NCBI RefSeq assembly: GCF_014839805.1
Contig: NC_051121.1
Location: forward strand, 5,687,116-5,751,115
Direction of reading: 5' to 3'
From: Manduca sexta
Taxonomy: Eukaryota; Arthropoda; Insecta; Lepidoptera; Sphingidae
DNA length: 64,000 bases
Shown piece after piece: positions 24,101-39,100 of the stretch. Position numbers and translations under genes: made by a program. Position 1 is the stretch's first letter. Each line of letters begins with the position of its first letter. The notes under the pieces are model-generated. The model was not told where the DNA came from. It searched no databases and saw only the letters and a list, made by a program, of their open reading frames with translations.

Positions 24101-27100
24101 CACTAAATAAAATTAAATAAATAAAATTGAGTGAGGTAAGAACTTCTTCAAAACATAATATATTATGTAATTATTACAAATTGCTTGCATCTTTTTTAGG
24201 TAACAATATTGTACTTTCTATGTTTGATTTTGAACATTATTTTATATTATATTTTTCTGACTAGGTATATGTTGGATCCGTAACAAACTGAAACTTTCAT
24301 AATAAAAATATCAGAAGTAATTTAACATCAAAATACCTACCTAAAGCAGTCATGACATACACAGTGAAAAGAAACGTTCCTGATAGATTCCAGAACTGTC
24401 CTGGATGGAGTTTGGCGCCTCTCCCGATGGCGAGCATAGTCAACTGGCGCTCGTCCTCTATGCGCTTGATTATCGTGTTCTTCCACTTGGGTGATAGAGG
24501 GGTTATCTGAAACAAGGGACCGTAGATGATAAACCAAATATAATTACAAAAAAAAAGAAATGGGGAATGTAAAAAATCGGCTTGCCCAGTCAAAAGTTCT
24601 GAGTTAACAAACATAAAAAAATACTATCGAATTTTGAACCTCCTCCTTTATTTGAAGTCGGTTAAGAATGTTAAGACATTATAAATTAGCAGTCAGAATT
24701 TTTCCTCATATATAGGTGACGAGTGAAGTATGATGAGTTACATTTTTCATAAATTCTGCATAAAAAAGAGAATCATGATTTATTGTAACTTTTGAACAAA
24801 AATTCACTTTTTTTGGGCATGATTATATGACATCCTATTTATTTTGTCAGATATGTGTTCAGTAATGGCCACAGACAAAGCGATTTCTTTTTTGGGAATT
24901 AAAAACTAGTGGCGTATATAGAAGTACGGTGCCGCCAGTTATGGTTATAGGATGCAAATTACTCCGAAGTGTTAGGCAGTAGTGGTAGCCAGTGGTGTAA
25001 TTATCACTTTTGCTTATTTCCATATCATGTTAAACATAACCGCCTAACAAGGCGATCATTATTGGAATCAAAATTCTGATTTTTTATTGCATCACCAGGA
25101 TATCTATTCCAGGATTGTCTTTAACTCAAGTCCTCCGCACGCAATACTCTAAATATTTAACCACCCGCAAATCCTCGCCATAACCCAATTAAACGAAACC
25201 TGTCCATTAAGTAAAACACATAAATCCCGAGGAGCCTATTATTCGGCTCTGGATAATGGTTCCAGCCTTGATTAATTGTCAGCTCTGAGATCTCGTACAA
25301 ATTTAATTCTACAAAGCACTAGCGGTTTTCTACGCCATTAGTTGGCATTGTTAGGGCGAGTATTCGCAATTTTCTATGGGGTTGCACTTGTATGTCATTA
25401 AACTTACGGCCATTTGAGCGTATATATTTTCAAATAGGTCAAAGATATTCTCAAGGTAAAGTTTCTAAAGGGAAACGTGCTACATTTACCAAGATCTTTT
25501 CATTCAGCGAAAGAACTTATACGTATAGTTAATGTTAAATGACTATGAAAATATATTCGGTTATTCTGAGTAATTAAATCAACGCGTGTGTAAAATTTAT
25601 TTATTGAAAAGGTCCTTTTGTTGACAAATTATACATAAACTAAGAGATACAGCACGCCAATTACGAATACATATAAGCATATAAAATATCTAAAACAATT
25701 TGCGTCCTACGTTGCTGTAAATAGTTGGAAATTGTTTCATTAAATTCATAACTCACTATACGCTTATACTGGCTTTTTACACTGAAGTGCTATTATGTAT
25801 TCTAGTTTTAACACTGTGGGCGGTATACAGGTAAACCATAGCTTATTATGTATGTGGGCGTATTGTAGCTGAATAATTCCTTATTAGAGATGCTAATGTG
25901 ATAGGCTCCCTGCCTGATGAAGTTATTGGTAGTGTGCAAACAAATAAACTATTAATTAAACGCGTTATTAATGTTGCGTGGACGGTGATTGTAAACAACG
26001 CAGGCCTATGTGTAATATGGCTTCTAAACTATTGGCGCGTAGGTAACATTATGTTTTAAACAGATGAAAGTTCACATATTATACAAGTAAGTTATGAAAT
26101 AAACGTTAATTTGAATAATGAACAATGCTATCAATGTTTTGATTATAAATGCGTAGGTGTTTTGTTAGGTAGTTTGTCTTTCTCGAAACATTGGTCCATA
26201 GATTTACATTCATTATTATCATGTATGTCTATTAAACATCATCATCATCATCAGTCACATAAAGTTCACTGTTGAACATAGGCCTCTTCCAAAGATTTCC
26301 AGACAGACTGGTAGAAAGCGGCCTGCATCCAGCATAAATATTAATTATTTATTTATGTTTAATAATCCAATTAAACATAAATAAATACAAATAGTTTTTA
26401 TTTCTATTGGTGTATAATAAAAAAATATTATTTTTAACCATACCCCATTAATCATCTTCTTACGAGATCGACTTATTAAAAGCGGCTTGCAAAGTTGCAA
26501 CCAGTGACTTGCAGCGACCTTTATCGTCTATTATGTTAAAATTAGATTTTAATTTATTAACATTTTTATTTTCATAGTTTACAGTCTATAAACATATACC
26601 GATGCTATATACTGTAAAAGATGCTGGCAAGGACTGGATGCGACAACCCGAAGACAGGGTAAAATGATGCATATTGGGGGAGGCTAGGGAATGCAATCTC
26701 AATCTCGTAAAGCACGAGATCTGGCGAGACTGGATTAACGGTCTCGCGAGATCTCGGTTAGGTCTAAAATCTTGCGAGATTGTATTCCCTAGAGGAGAGC
26801 TATGTCCAGCACTGGACAAAGATATAGGCTGATGATGATGATGATGATGAAGAAACATATACCGTACCAGTAAGCAAGTTTACCAATTATTCGTGAAATA
26901 GTCGACTATATTTACCCGATATTCACGGCCGTAAGTGCATGAGTTTAGACCGCTTGTCGGCCCATTAGGCAGGTGGTGTCAAGTGCAGAACTGATGTGTG
27001 ACCGCGTGTAATGTTGACCGTCCTCTTAACGTCAAAGCCAGATATAACTGGTTCATTGCGCCACGTCAATTGTAGAGCGATATTTTCGCTTTGATTAATG

Positions 27101-30100
27101 TATTTGTGATGGATTTGGGTTCTGATGTTGATTTTCGTGTATTGTTTTTATGTTGATACGATATTGTTACACATTGAAACTCGCCGATAAAAGCGCCTCC
27201 CCGAATGTATAAGGTTGGGTGATGGAACGTTTTCGAAAGATCTCGATGTTTATTATGGAAACTCAATAAAAAGGAGGAATTTATGCTCCTAACTACCAGG
27301 CGAAACGCACTCAAGACTTGGTCCTGGTCCTATAATTTAGAGCACCGTTGTCACCACCACTATTGTAGTGGTAATGGAATAAGAAAATTAACACTACTTC
27401 ATGCGAGTGACTGCCTTGGCGGCGTAGTTGTGTCGTATGCGCATTACGGCAGCGCTCTGAGATCCTGGGTTCGAATCTCGGGTCGGGCAAAGTGATATTT
27501 GGTAAAGTTGTTTTTCTGCTCAATATCAGCCCGGAGTCTGAAATTTGTAGCCGATATGGCGATAAGCACGCGAGGGTGATAGAGGTATCACATCATGGGA
27601 CGGAACACACTTGGTGATAAATGGGTGCCCTGGTTGCGGCTCTGCATACTCTTTCGGGAAAAAATGCGTGATGTGTGTTTTTTCGTACGAATACTCTTGA
27701 ACATTACGCAAACAACGTAATGGGATAAATTTATTTCCCGACCGCAGAGAAAAATATATAAAACATTCTACATTTTAAATACTGAAGAGATATGAATTAC
27801 GGCAGGTAGTTATTAAACAGGGTGCGTAATTAGTTAAAATTTACGTAATGAAAGCCCTTCCATTTCCAACGCCACGGCATTTCCCGCAATTTATATACCG
27901 TGTTGTAATTTGAGTTTTAAAACAATAAAAATAAGGTGTGTTTCATTATTTTTCTACAGTATTTCAAGCGTTTCACTTGGCGCATTTGCCTACCCCTTTG
28001 GGATAAAAGCGTAAGAATTTTCAGCAATAACAGACCTATTGAAAAAATACTTTTTTACAATTTAAATTAGTTCGCGATTAATTAATTATGTCCAGTAGTT
28101 GCTGGCTACAATATCAAACCGGAACACAACAATGACTACACACTGCTGCTTGGTGGCAGAAATAGAAATTGCGGTGGTACCCACCCAGGCGGACGCTCAC
28201 ATATAAAAGACCTACTACCAGCAAAATACTTCATTAATGCAGTCAAATTAAGGAACTTGAAATAAAATATTTTCTTTACTGTTACAAATTTGTTTTTCCA
28301 AGATAAGAATCCTTGACGAAGTTCCTCCCGGAGCCATGTTGGTGGTAGTTACTTTGGTGTTTATTCCGGTGAAGCACTTACCCTTGTTATTCACCGTACT
28401 GAAGTTAGGTTATGTTTAAATTGAATTCAGGAAGACATTGTCAAATTAGCTGAGATGTAGCTTATTTTATTATGAAGTGGATTTGTTTATATTTTTTTGT
28501 ATAACATTTCTCTGGTATAAAATTATAGTTATTTATAGATTTAACTCGTAATTACAATAAAGAAAAAACTTACATTAAATATATAACTGGGGAGAATATA
28601 CCACTTTATTGATCTATTATATATCGAAATTTTTATAATTTGAAATTTTATTACTTACCTAAGTATGTATCTACAATTTATAATGTAAATTTTTAATTAT
28701 TACATATTTAATATTCAAGCAATGCTTGGTTATTCAGGACGTATTTCATTTAAATTTAAACTTAGAATTTATTATCAATTTGTAAAGGGGATCGAATAAA
28801 GGCTTATTTATAACTCAAAATCCATTATTGAATCACCTTTAAGATGCTTAATTGAGAAATTCTGACAAAGAGCAAGGCTTAATGCCCAGACTCGTTAAGC
28901 CCCTTTCAAAAACTTGCGCAAAAAAACATTGTATCTCTTGAATATTCACAATTTTTGCTCGCCCAAACTGTTTTACGCTCGGAATAATAATTCGTAGTCA
29001 TTTTACATATTGCGCCGATGAAAATAAAATGAGCAGTTTGTTTCAAACGTTCATGGTTGCTGCTTTTGACGGGAGCAGTGTTTTTTTAAATTTCATTTCG
29101 TGTTGCCGCATAACATGACTACAGTTTATTTTATATTTATATACGACACGACACCGTGTCGTTTTATTGTGATTGGTTGAGAAACTAACACGTGACTCAC
29201 GCATTGGTCACTCGACCAATCAGAAACATCAGCAGAAAACGACATAGACTCATGAGTCGTATTTTTTTGGAATATTCAAAGGCGATTGATCTGTTTCAGA
29301 AAATGCGCAAACATAATATGAACTTATACCGTCAAAAGGGATGACACAACTCACATTTTTTGAAAAGCCACAAAATGTTCTCCGTAAAAAGAATTTACCT
29401 CTAATAACAAGCCTTGTTGTGACATAATTTACGTGACGGGAAATATGAAGACAATTTTTTATGGGTGTAACATATGAAATTTTAGCTTACATATTTATGT
29501 TAATACTTTGAATAATAAGGTTAACTCTGCATAAACAAATACAGTGAAAAGGGTGAAATAATTCGCTAACGAAAACAGTAAGCATTTAAGATTTACATTG
29601 TAGAAAGGGTTATTCGACTGCGTACAAAAAGAGAAACGGAGTTAAGATATTTAAAGGATAGTTTACGAGTTTAGTCAACAAACAAATTGGTCACGTAAGA
29701 GTAAGCGTTAAATGCCTTCTGGTAACTGCGAAGTGGTCAACATAATGACATTGTCTTTTGAGGGTGGTTTCTTCAGGAAAGGAGAAATCGTAGCTTGGTA
29801 TGTGCTGTACTGACTTTAAACTTTAGTCATGTATTCTTCAGAGACCACTTAAATACACAAATATAGTTGCAGCACATTTTATGAAATTAAATCGTTTTTT
29901 TCGCATTATAAAGTAAAGATAATTATTAAATGCATCTCAGTTTAGCTCTGAAGTGCGACATCGGCGGAGACGTTGATAAATTGTAGTCAACATCCTAAGA
30001 TCCTCACTATTTAATACAAACATTTGAAATTATATCTTAAGTCACTAGATATTAGAGATTTATAGACGAGTTTTGTAAATTAAACAACGCTGACTCAGCT

Positions 30101-33100
30101 GACTAAACATACTATGATTCTACGTTAATTATTTTATTTAAAATTTTTAGAATATGTAGTGATATGTTACATATTAATTAAAGGTTTACTTTATATTTTT
30201 TCATAAAACGATTTTATAATCAACTGGGTCAGCATACTACATTTATTTTATGTCCGAAAGCGATCATTGCAAGAAACATTTCTACGTCTTATTTGTATAT
30301 ACCTACTTGCACATTGCTATTTCCATACATCCTCCACCATTCGTCAGGCACTAACACTGCATTATTCAAGAGGAATAGCGACGTCTTCGGTAAGTGCACT
30401 GCATTGAGAGCTCCGTTTGCATATCGGTCATCAGATACAATAAGTATTCCGTATTTGAGAGTGAAAAATGTGATATTGTGTTGATCTTAAATAAAGAGTT
30501 GAGACAAGATGATATACGTACCACTGGCGAAGGGAGAAATATTCTGAAAGGGAATCCGATACAACACAATATAGCTAGTAATATGCACAAACGCTGTCTA
30601 CAAATCACACACACACACACATCACCACGCATTTATCCCCGGAGGGGTACGCAGAGGTGCAACCAGGGCACCCACTTTTCACCGAATGTGTTCCGTCCCA
30701 GGATGTGATAGGTGGCGAGCCTATCGCCATATCGGGCACAAATTCCAGACTTCGGGCTAATATTGAGCAGAAAAACCTAAATATCACTTTGCCCGGCCCG
30801 GGATTCGAATCCAGGACCTCAGAGCGCTGCCGTACCGCGCATGCAGTACAACTAAGCCACCGAGGCAGTTACAACAAGTCTACAAATCGTTAAAAAATAA
30901 TTAGATTTTATATAAATTAAGAAAGGGATGCCGGCTGCAATCAAGTTATATGGACCCTTCGCCATTGATACGTACCTACCTTATTGATGGATGTATAAAA
31001 CGGACTCTATTATAATGGCTCTAAGGTTTAAAGTAAAATGGAAAATTGGTACATATACATTTACAATATTGTGTAATTTTTACGGCGGATCTTGATTATT
31101 ATAATGCAAGGATGAAGTTAAAATAAGCTATAACAAGACCAGGGGACCCTTTATTTTATGGCCAAAAATGAATAAAGTTATTCCATTGATAGTATCAAAG
31201 GATATCAAAATATTTTCGTTGAAATATTCAGCATGTTTACGACGGTACAAACTGCCGATAGTAAAAGACAATCTTTGATCTATCTCTAACGAAAATATGC
31301 AAGAAAACACACGAAAGCAAATTGGCTCGAACAAAAACCACAGCTATCTGTCTGGTATTCGTACTAAATTCTTAACATAAAGCAGGGATCAGTGCGCCCC
31401 GAGGAATTCAGTGTATTTGGGAGCTGTCTTTTCACCAGTGTTGCTATAGTACAAAATTGTCTGCAACAAAAAAGGTTTTAACTATAATTAGTAATGTGGG
31501 TTAAAAATAGGAATTCAGAATCTCAAAGACACGCATTGTATTTAAAATGCACGTAGAATTTTTTTAATTAGTTTTTTGTAAGTTGATACTTAGTTATTCT
31601 ACTATTCTTGTTATTCAACTTTCTTTATGGCTTTAGTAAATTAATTAATGGAATTGAAGCAAAGAATGGCTCTAATGAGAGAATTAATATAATAAATAAT
31701 ATAATAATATCAGCCCTGTATTATATACTTGCCCACTGCTGAGCACGGGCATCCTCTACTACTGAGAGGGATTAGGCCTTAGTCCACCACGCTGGCCTAG
31801 TGCGGATTGGTAGACTACACACACCTTCGAAATTCCTATAGAGAACTTCTCAGATGTGCAGGTTTCCTCACGATGTTTTCCTTCACCGTTAAAGCGAACG
31901 ATAAACTCACACATGATTTTAGAAAAGTCAGAGGTGTGTGCCCTTGGGGTTTGAACCTGCGGACATTCGTCTCGGCAGTCCGTTCCACACCCAACTAGGC
32001 TATCGCCGCTGAGAAATGAGAGAATTACCTATATTATAATCCTTGTGTAGGTTCAAAGTATTTGTTTTTAAAGTTGACATTTTGGTGAATTTTATAGAAG
32101 GCACAAGTATTTTTATTTTACTGTCTGATAGTTGAATTGGCATTGTAGCCACAAAATATCTTATACTTATTAGATTATAAAGTTACGTTCGTAAGTATAA
32201 GAAGTATTTATTTTGTATTGAATCCAGTTATTGAAGTTGTATAGTGCACTTTCCCCGACTTGCTTTGCATGTACAAATACATAAATATAGGTACTTCAGT
32301 GAGTTTCATCGAATCAATTTATCCAAAAAATAATCAAAAGCATTTGCTTACTGCAAAGATTATAATTAAATGGCAAAGATGTATTTTCATACCAATTTCA
32401 ATAATTTTTTATTTTTTACGTTTACAAAATAGTATTTTAAGTACCGCGTCAGCCGAAAGTGGCAACACTGCGTAACCAACAACCCTTTGTTGTTTAATAT
32501 CACCCGACGCGATGTTTTCGTAAAAAGCTTTCATGAAACACAAATCGTGTTTACTTCGTGTCGTGTTGGATTTTTAAATGCGGTTAAAATGTTATAATGA
32601 AAGCATACATGTCGTGTTGCAGTGAGATGCTGTTGGTGTTTTTATGTGTTCTAGATTTTAAATATGGAATTTTGTAGTCTGATTTTTGTACATAAATTGT
32701 TTGTTCGAGTATGATGCTAAATAAGAAGGCTAAGTGTACAAAGTTAGCATACTGTAAATTGTTTATTGTATTTACTATTTTTATAGATTTTTGTTTTTAT
32801 TTTGAGAAAGTGGCAATGTGTCGATTATCCCACGTATTTTATTTATTTAAATCAACGGTACATGTATTCTGTCTTATATACTTTAAATAGACTTAATAAC
32901 TAATAGACGCATTAATTAATTGACTTCACATTATTTAAGATACGTATAAATAAGTAATTGTAACTTCACATTAGATAAAATGGATTTTACCACACTATAT
33001 GAAAATGATGTAAAAACTTTATTACGCATTAATAACATAAAATTATAAAATAATTACAGAAGTTTGCGAAAATTGCTTAAGCTGTGAATATTCTCAGAAA

Positions 33101-36100
33101 ATGCTAATGTACCACATAAATTTCACTTGTCGGAATTAAACACCAATTACTATATAATTTTCAGCTATTATTTTTAATTCCCGCGGGATCTATTTTGGAA
33201 AGTCGTAGCTTTGGAGCAGTATGAATTCGTTGCTGTCGCATAATGATTTTTTATGTTTACGCGAATGATAGACATAAAAATTAAACTATTTTTCGGATTT
33301 TAATATGTAAATAACTGAATTCAATACACAACATATTTCTCTTATAATGAGTTAAGAACGTAACTTTATAACTATTTCGTATTTTGTGGCGCAATTAATG
33401 GCGTTGCCGTAGCTTTTTTTTTTTAAATAATGACTATTTCTAGAATTCTCGACATCAAATGCGAAAATGATGGATAACTTTTGTTGTTTAAATTTTTTTC
33501 AGTGGCCTACATCTGTTGATGTAAGCCGCTATAAAAATTATATATAGTATGTAAATTATATATTAAATATAAAAGTAATTTCCAAGGGTCATGTATAAGT
33601 ACTTTATAATTTTTAAAATTCAAATGTTTTTTTTATTTTTTTTCTAGTGGATCCAGAAATGAGCGTAATTACCTTTTGTCGGAGTGGAAATGTTAAGCTA
33701 TCGGAAAACCATTATGTAGCCTATTAAATATTTATTACGAAAACTGAAAAATTTTGCTACTGGTCGGATGAATTTTATATCCAGCCAGATAGCAACCACC
33801 GTATACAAGGTGTTAAAACCCGCCACAGTGGCCCACGTAAGTGTGTCGCGTTCCGGGCTTAGACTGTGTATATCCAGTTCCAACAGGCCGGCATAATTGT
33901 GTCGACTACCGAGGGGTAATCATCTCTCGTCAGTCGACATTCTATTGGACCTCACTCCACTTACCATCAGGTGCAGTGGCGTGACCTTGCCGAGCACGTA
34001 GGTATTAAAAACAAACCGGCAAAATAAAAAATTACGTTGTCAGTGATACTCAAAATAACAGCTTTTATAAAGATATTTTACTTGACTGCCTCGGTGGCGT
34101 AGTTGTATTGCATGTCCGGTACGATAGCGCTCTGAAGTCCTGGGTTCGAATCCCGGGTCGGGTAAAGTGATATTTGGGTTTTTCTGCTCAGTATCAGCCC
34201 GGAGTCTGGAATGTGTGCCCGATATGGCGATAGGCTTGCCCCCTATCACATCATGGGACGGAACATACTTGGCGAAAAATGGGTGCCCTAGTTGCGCCTC
34301 TGCATACCCCTTCGGGGATAAATGCGTGATGTTATGTATGTATGTATAAAGATATTTATTGTATTACTTAGTCATTGAAGTGAAATTACAAACTTAAGCC
34401 ACTGTTCGATTGTCTATTCTCTCCAATAAAAACAATGTGAAAAAGGTCAGCAATAACAAAAGAATCTCGAATTCTGTTTGTCAATATTTTCAAAGGGCAA
34501 AACTGGAGTCGTGTTCAAAGGGCGTAGAATTAAAACTTTTCAATAAATCCACAAACACGATATCAATGAGATTTCGGTATTTTTGAAACTGAACCCACAA
34601 AGGGTCGAGTGAGGATAAAACGGGAGGCAGAAGGACGCCTCGTACAAAACAAATTTATTGTTTTGGAGACTTTTAAAAGTTCTTTGTTTCGCAGATGGGT
34701 TTACAAATAAGGTAATTATGCGGAATGTTTTGCAAACATTCTTGCTTGTATACATTTTACGGTTGATGTGACAACACTTGAAAAGTATTGTTTTATTTCA
34801 AATAATATCTTATGTAACGCGGCAATGTCGATGTAATTAAGTTTGTTTGCAATGTTCGTGTTTTTACTTAATAGTTTGCGTTTGCATTCTTCCTACCCGT
34901 TTGAACATGGGCACGACGATACACACACGCTTATATGAATTTTACATAAATTTACTGGATTTATTATACATATAAATTAGTTATTACATGTGTATGCAAA
35001 GTTACTTACGAGTATGATCCCATGTGGCGTTAATGTATGCAAGCTATTGTGAATTCTAGGCACAACCTTATAATTGACTTATTAATTAGCCATGAGAGTA
35101 CAATTAACTGCAAACATTGGTTTTAGAAGCGATGTGGTACAATATTCTGTGAAGGGAAATACAAAAGCGCCTTCACGATTTTGCATTATATATAAGTCGT
35201 TACATTTTCATGTATTTATTGAATTTCTCTCCATTAATAGTGTAATGAAGTTATCTGATCAACCATTTAAATATGACCCGTGAATACTTTAGTGTAAGGG
35301 CTATATTTTGTTTGGATCAGGATCATCTTAGTTCAGACGGCCACTCATAAAAACGACGTCAAATCTTTTATGCACCATGCTTGAAAATCTATATTGCGTC
35401 ATCCCCACATTGTAATACGATAAACGAGAGAGAGAGAAGAATAATTTTACTAGTCAGAACCTTAGACGTAAGTGGAAATCGAGTACACAAACAAACGTAT
35501 ACAATAAATAATTAATTTCCCACACAGCGTAAGCCTGCCATAGTTTATTAAAATGGTACCATTTTCAAAGCATTTACCGGAACCGCTACGGCAACGTCCA
35601 TATCAGGTATTCTAGTAATGAGAGTTGGCCGGCATACCCGGCGAATAGTTTAACAAGAGGTAACAACGTTTACTGACCGATTTTCCGGTATTGCAACCCA
35701 GTAGTCTTATTACGTAGAAGACAAATTAATTGAACAATTGCAATAGTTAGGTGTACCGATCTTAGGATCTACGGAAAACATCTTAAACCTAATTTTAAAT
35801 CGGTCGGTTTATTTCAGAAAAAAATTCGTTTGTTTTTCCAAAATTGTTTAATTTTTAAAAAATGCTGGTAAGTTTAATTGGTATCTAGCGTGTTTGGTTT
35901 GACAACGCGGTGGTGAGAAGTCTTGGTAGTAAATTTTGATCGGGGTTAGATTAAGTTTATCTAAGTTAGTGACATGTGGTTGTATCAATTGGTCACGTGT
36001 GTAATTGAAGTCCGGACCCGAGAGTATTCTGTGGGTTAAATGTATTAGTTTTCTAGATCACCGGCCCGTTCAATTACACTTATGTTATGAGGGATCTAAT

Positions 36101-39100
36101 CAGTCTATTGGCAATGGGAAATATCTTAACTTTTTTTTTTATTCAACAATTTTGAAGTTAAGTATTATAGGTTTTTTTTTTACCGGCACGGCTAAGTGAT
36201 CTCACTGCCCCTGATGGTAAGTGGCGTGGGGTGCAATAGAATGTCGACTGACGAGATATGATTACCCTTCGGGAATCGACACAATTATGCCGGCCTGTTG
36301 GAACCGGATATACACAGGCTGATCCCGAAACGCGACACACTTACAAGAGCCACTATGGCGTATTTTAACACCTTGTTTACGGTGGTCGCTACCCGGGCGA
36401 ATGTAAAATATATCCTACCACTTACAGGCGGAATGATAATAATATATAATATGGTGGCTTTTATTAATATAATCAACAGCTGTTCATTCTTTACATTCTA
36501 TTCATGTCTTTCAGAACTACGACAGAAAGCAACATGTGTTTATGTCGTTTATGTACGTAAATTGAAATAAAAATATTTCGGTATAATAAAACCCTCTCAC
36601 ACAGGGGAAATACGATTTCGCAATTCACCAGATTATCCCGGCATCCACATTTACGTAAGAGCAATTTGTGGAAGTAAGATGTCAGAGGGCGGAAGGGTTG
36701 AGTGGCTCGCAATCGTAATTACGAATATTCCGCGACATTATATTCATGTTCACGATTTATTTTTATCCTTTTATGAAAAGTCGTTATTTTATTTAAATAA
36801 GGGTTTTGATAGTAACTATATTGCTAGTATCGTGGAGGTAGTACTTATAGTGCTATAGGGAATCAGTTTGTGTTTTTATACATAGTAATTACAGGTCTAC
36901 CTAATGTAACCTATGTATTACACATTGAAATTAAATTATTTTTAAGATTTTATTGCCGTATTTTTATTTTATATTTTTCTCCTGACGTTTCGAAGAATTG
37001 TTTGCAGAAGGAGGGGGGGGGGGGGGCAGCCCCGTCCGTGACCATAAAAGAATAACATAAATTATTTAAATAAAAACAGCGTTAAACTCCCAAAAAAAAT
37101 CTATGTGACTTGAGATGAAAAAACGTTAAGTTTCATTTTAAATGTATATCATACGATATCTAAATCACTTAATCATTAATTACTAGATGATACAAATGAA
37201 TCTATATGTATAAAAGGCTTTATCTAAAGAAGAAAACCAAGTAAACGCTACAAGCAAAACTGCAGGAACAATTCCCTCATAAACTAGTACAACCCGCGAA
37301 ACGTTCAAGGGATTTGGAAGATGTCTCGATTAGATTATTTCAGCAGTATCGAAGCGAGTTCCTCACTCGCCGCGTATTTGACGGGCCCTTGATGAAATTG
37401 CTTACAGCCACACCTAGCGACTGAAGTATCTGTCACGTAAATTGTACAGTGTTACTATTGGAACACGAATAGTTTGCGCGTTTGGGTTTAGGGCTTTTTT
37501 GCTAATACTCTAGGGTCACATGTTTTTATTGCAAAGTAATTATATAGATACGTTTGTTCGTAAAAATGATTTATTTATAGTGCACTGTTTTCGATGTATG
37601 TAAATGATGAATGGTCAGGGGTTGTTACACCTTTTTTGCCTTTATGTAATTCGGTGTTGACTTGCTCGTATTCTTACCAAATAAAAAAAAATAAAAACTT
37701 AAAGTTCAGTAGATGCTTGTTCAGAATTCCTCTAGCACCCCTTGCTATACTCAGCATAAAAAGGACTGAGAAGTTTAAATTCCATTACCAAACAATATTT
37801 TTCACTCCCAAATGAGAACTTTAGTAGGGATTTTTATTTGATTTGACATCTGGATTCCGTTTATCAGAAAGTTTTTTATTAATCTTAGCATCAGTTTGAT
37901 TTATTGCTTTATTTTTACTTCTTAAATTGCATAAGTTTTTAATTTTTTTGTTGATAACTTGTTTTAAAAATTCCTTTCCTATATACAGAGTTAAATAATA
38001 AATAAGATTTTCCTTTTTGTTTTGTTTACAGCGGCTTGTGGGAAAAAGACGAATTAACTAATAGTATACTATAATAGTATCATTTATATAGTACCTAATA
38101 CACGTGAAACGTTTTTAATGAAACTAACCGCATCTTCAACATTTTTTGTAGCTTGGATAAATGATTTAAACCAACAAGAACTTGCATATTCTGGGAAATA
38201 TGGTAGAAATGTCCACGTGAACCAGCAAAATTTTAAAAGTCGTCTATTGGAAAAAAATGAAACCTCTGATTTAAACAATTGCTATCAAAAACTCCAAAAT
38301 ATCCTGCTCTTCGCATTTAAACACTTGCCTAGTACATAAATAAATAAACACAGATCAGCCGTATTTGTCTGCTAATATGATTCATAATCCCCATACAGTT
38401 ATAAACTGATTATGTAGTCATATTATTAATGACTAGAACACGGACAAGCTAATTGCATTACCCTAATATTGTTACGGGCTTGTTTGTTGTTACTCATCAC
38501 TTGTTATGTTGACCGTACAAATATATGCTGTCATGCTTGTGAATTTGAAGCTCTGAGTAGCGTTTGCATTTATGAAAGTAAGCAGATTTCAATGTTACTA
38601 ATTGCAAGAAAGTAATGCGAGTGTATATGCATAGTTTTTAAAACTACACAAATATATAAAGTTTTTTTTTGTTTGAACGCGAAAATCTCTCTCTCTCTCA
38701 GAAAATACTAAACCGATTTGTATTTTTTTTTCACTAAATGGAAGCTACATTACTGCTGAATACCGGAAAAAATAATTATGCGGGCGGAGCAGCAGGCAAA
38801 AGCTACTTATTAATATCTCTTTAGGAGTTGCTAGTTCAGGTCTAAAATGTAGCGGATAATTCAAACTTTAGTTTGAAAAATATTTCACAACGAAGTACCT
38901 AAAATATATATTTAGAACAACAAGAGAATTGGTTAACCGGACTAATTGTCGTAAAGCCTTCGGATAATCGAAAATATGGATAATTTAATGGACGAAGAAA
39001 AGAGTTTTTGTGCATATGAATTAACAAGCTTTTATGAACATTTTTGAAATAAAACGTAGCATATATCATGAGTAATGTATCTTCTTACTAGTGAAAAAAA

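Noticed and set aside
30606..30620. CA microsatellite as a separate feature
   Set aside because: It is the tail of the inserted SINE and explained by it.
34143..34154. Possible true tRNA gene (A and B boxes present)
   Set aside because: The box pair sits at the head of a dispersed repeat with a long unrelated body. No cloverleaf with acceptor stem can be drawn, so it is a SINE promoter.
38118..38339. 73-aa open frame in K2P intron 3
   Set aside because: No recognisable family, no splice context, and an overlapping antisense frame of similar length. Possibly an old transposon piece, but nothing supports it.
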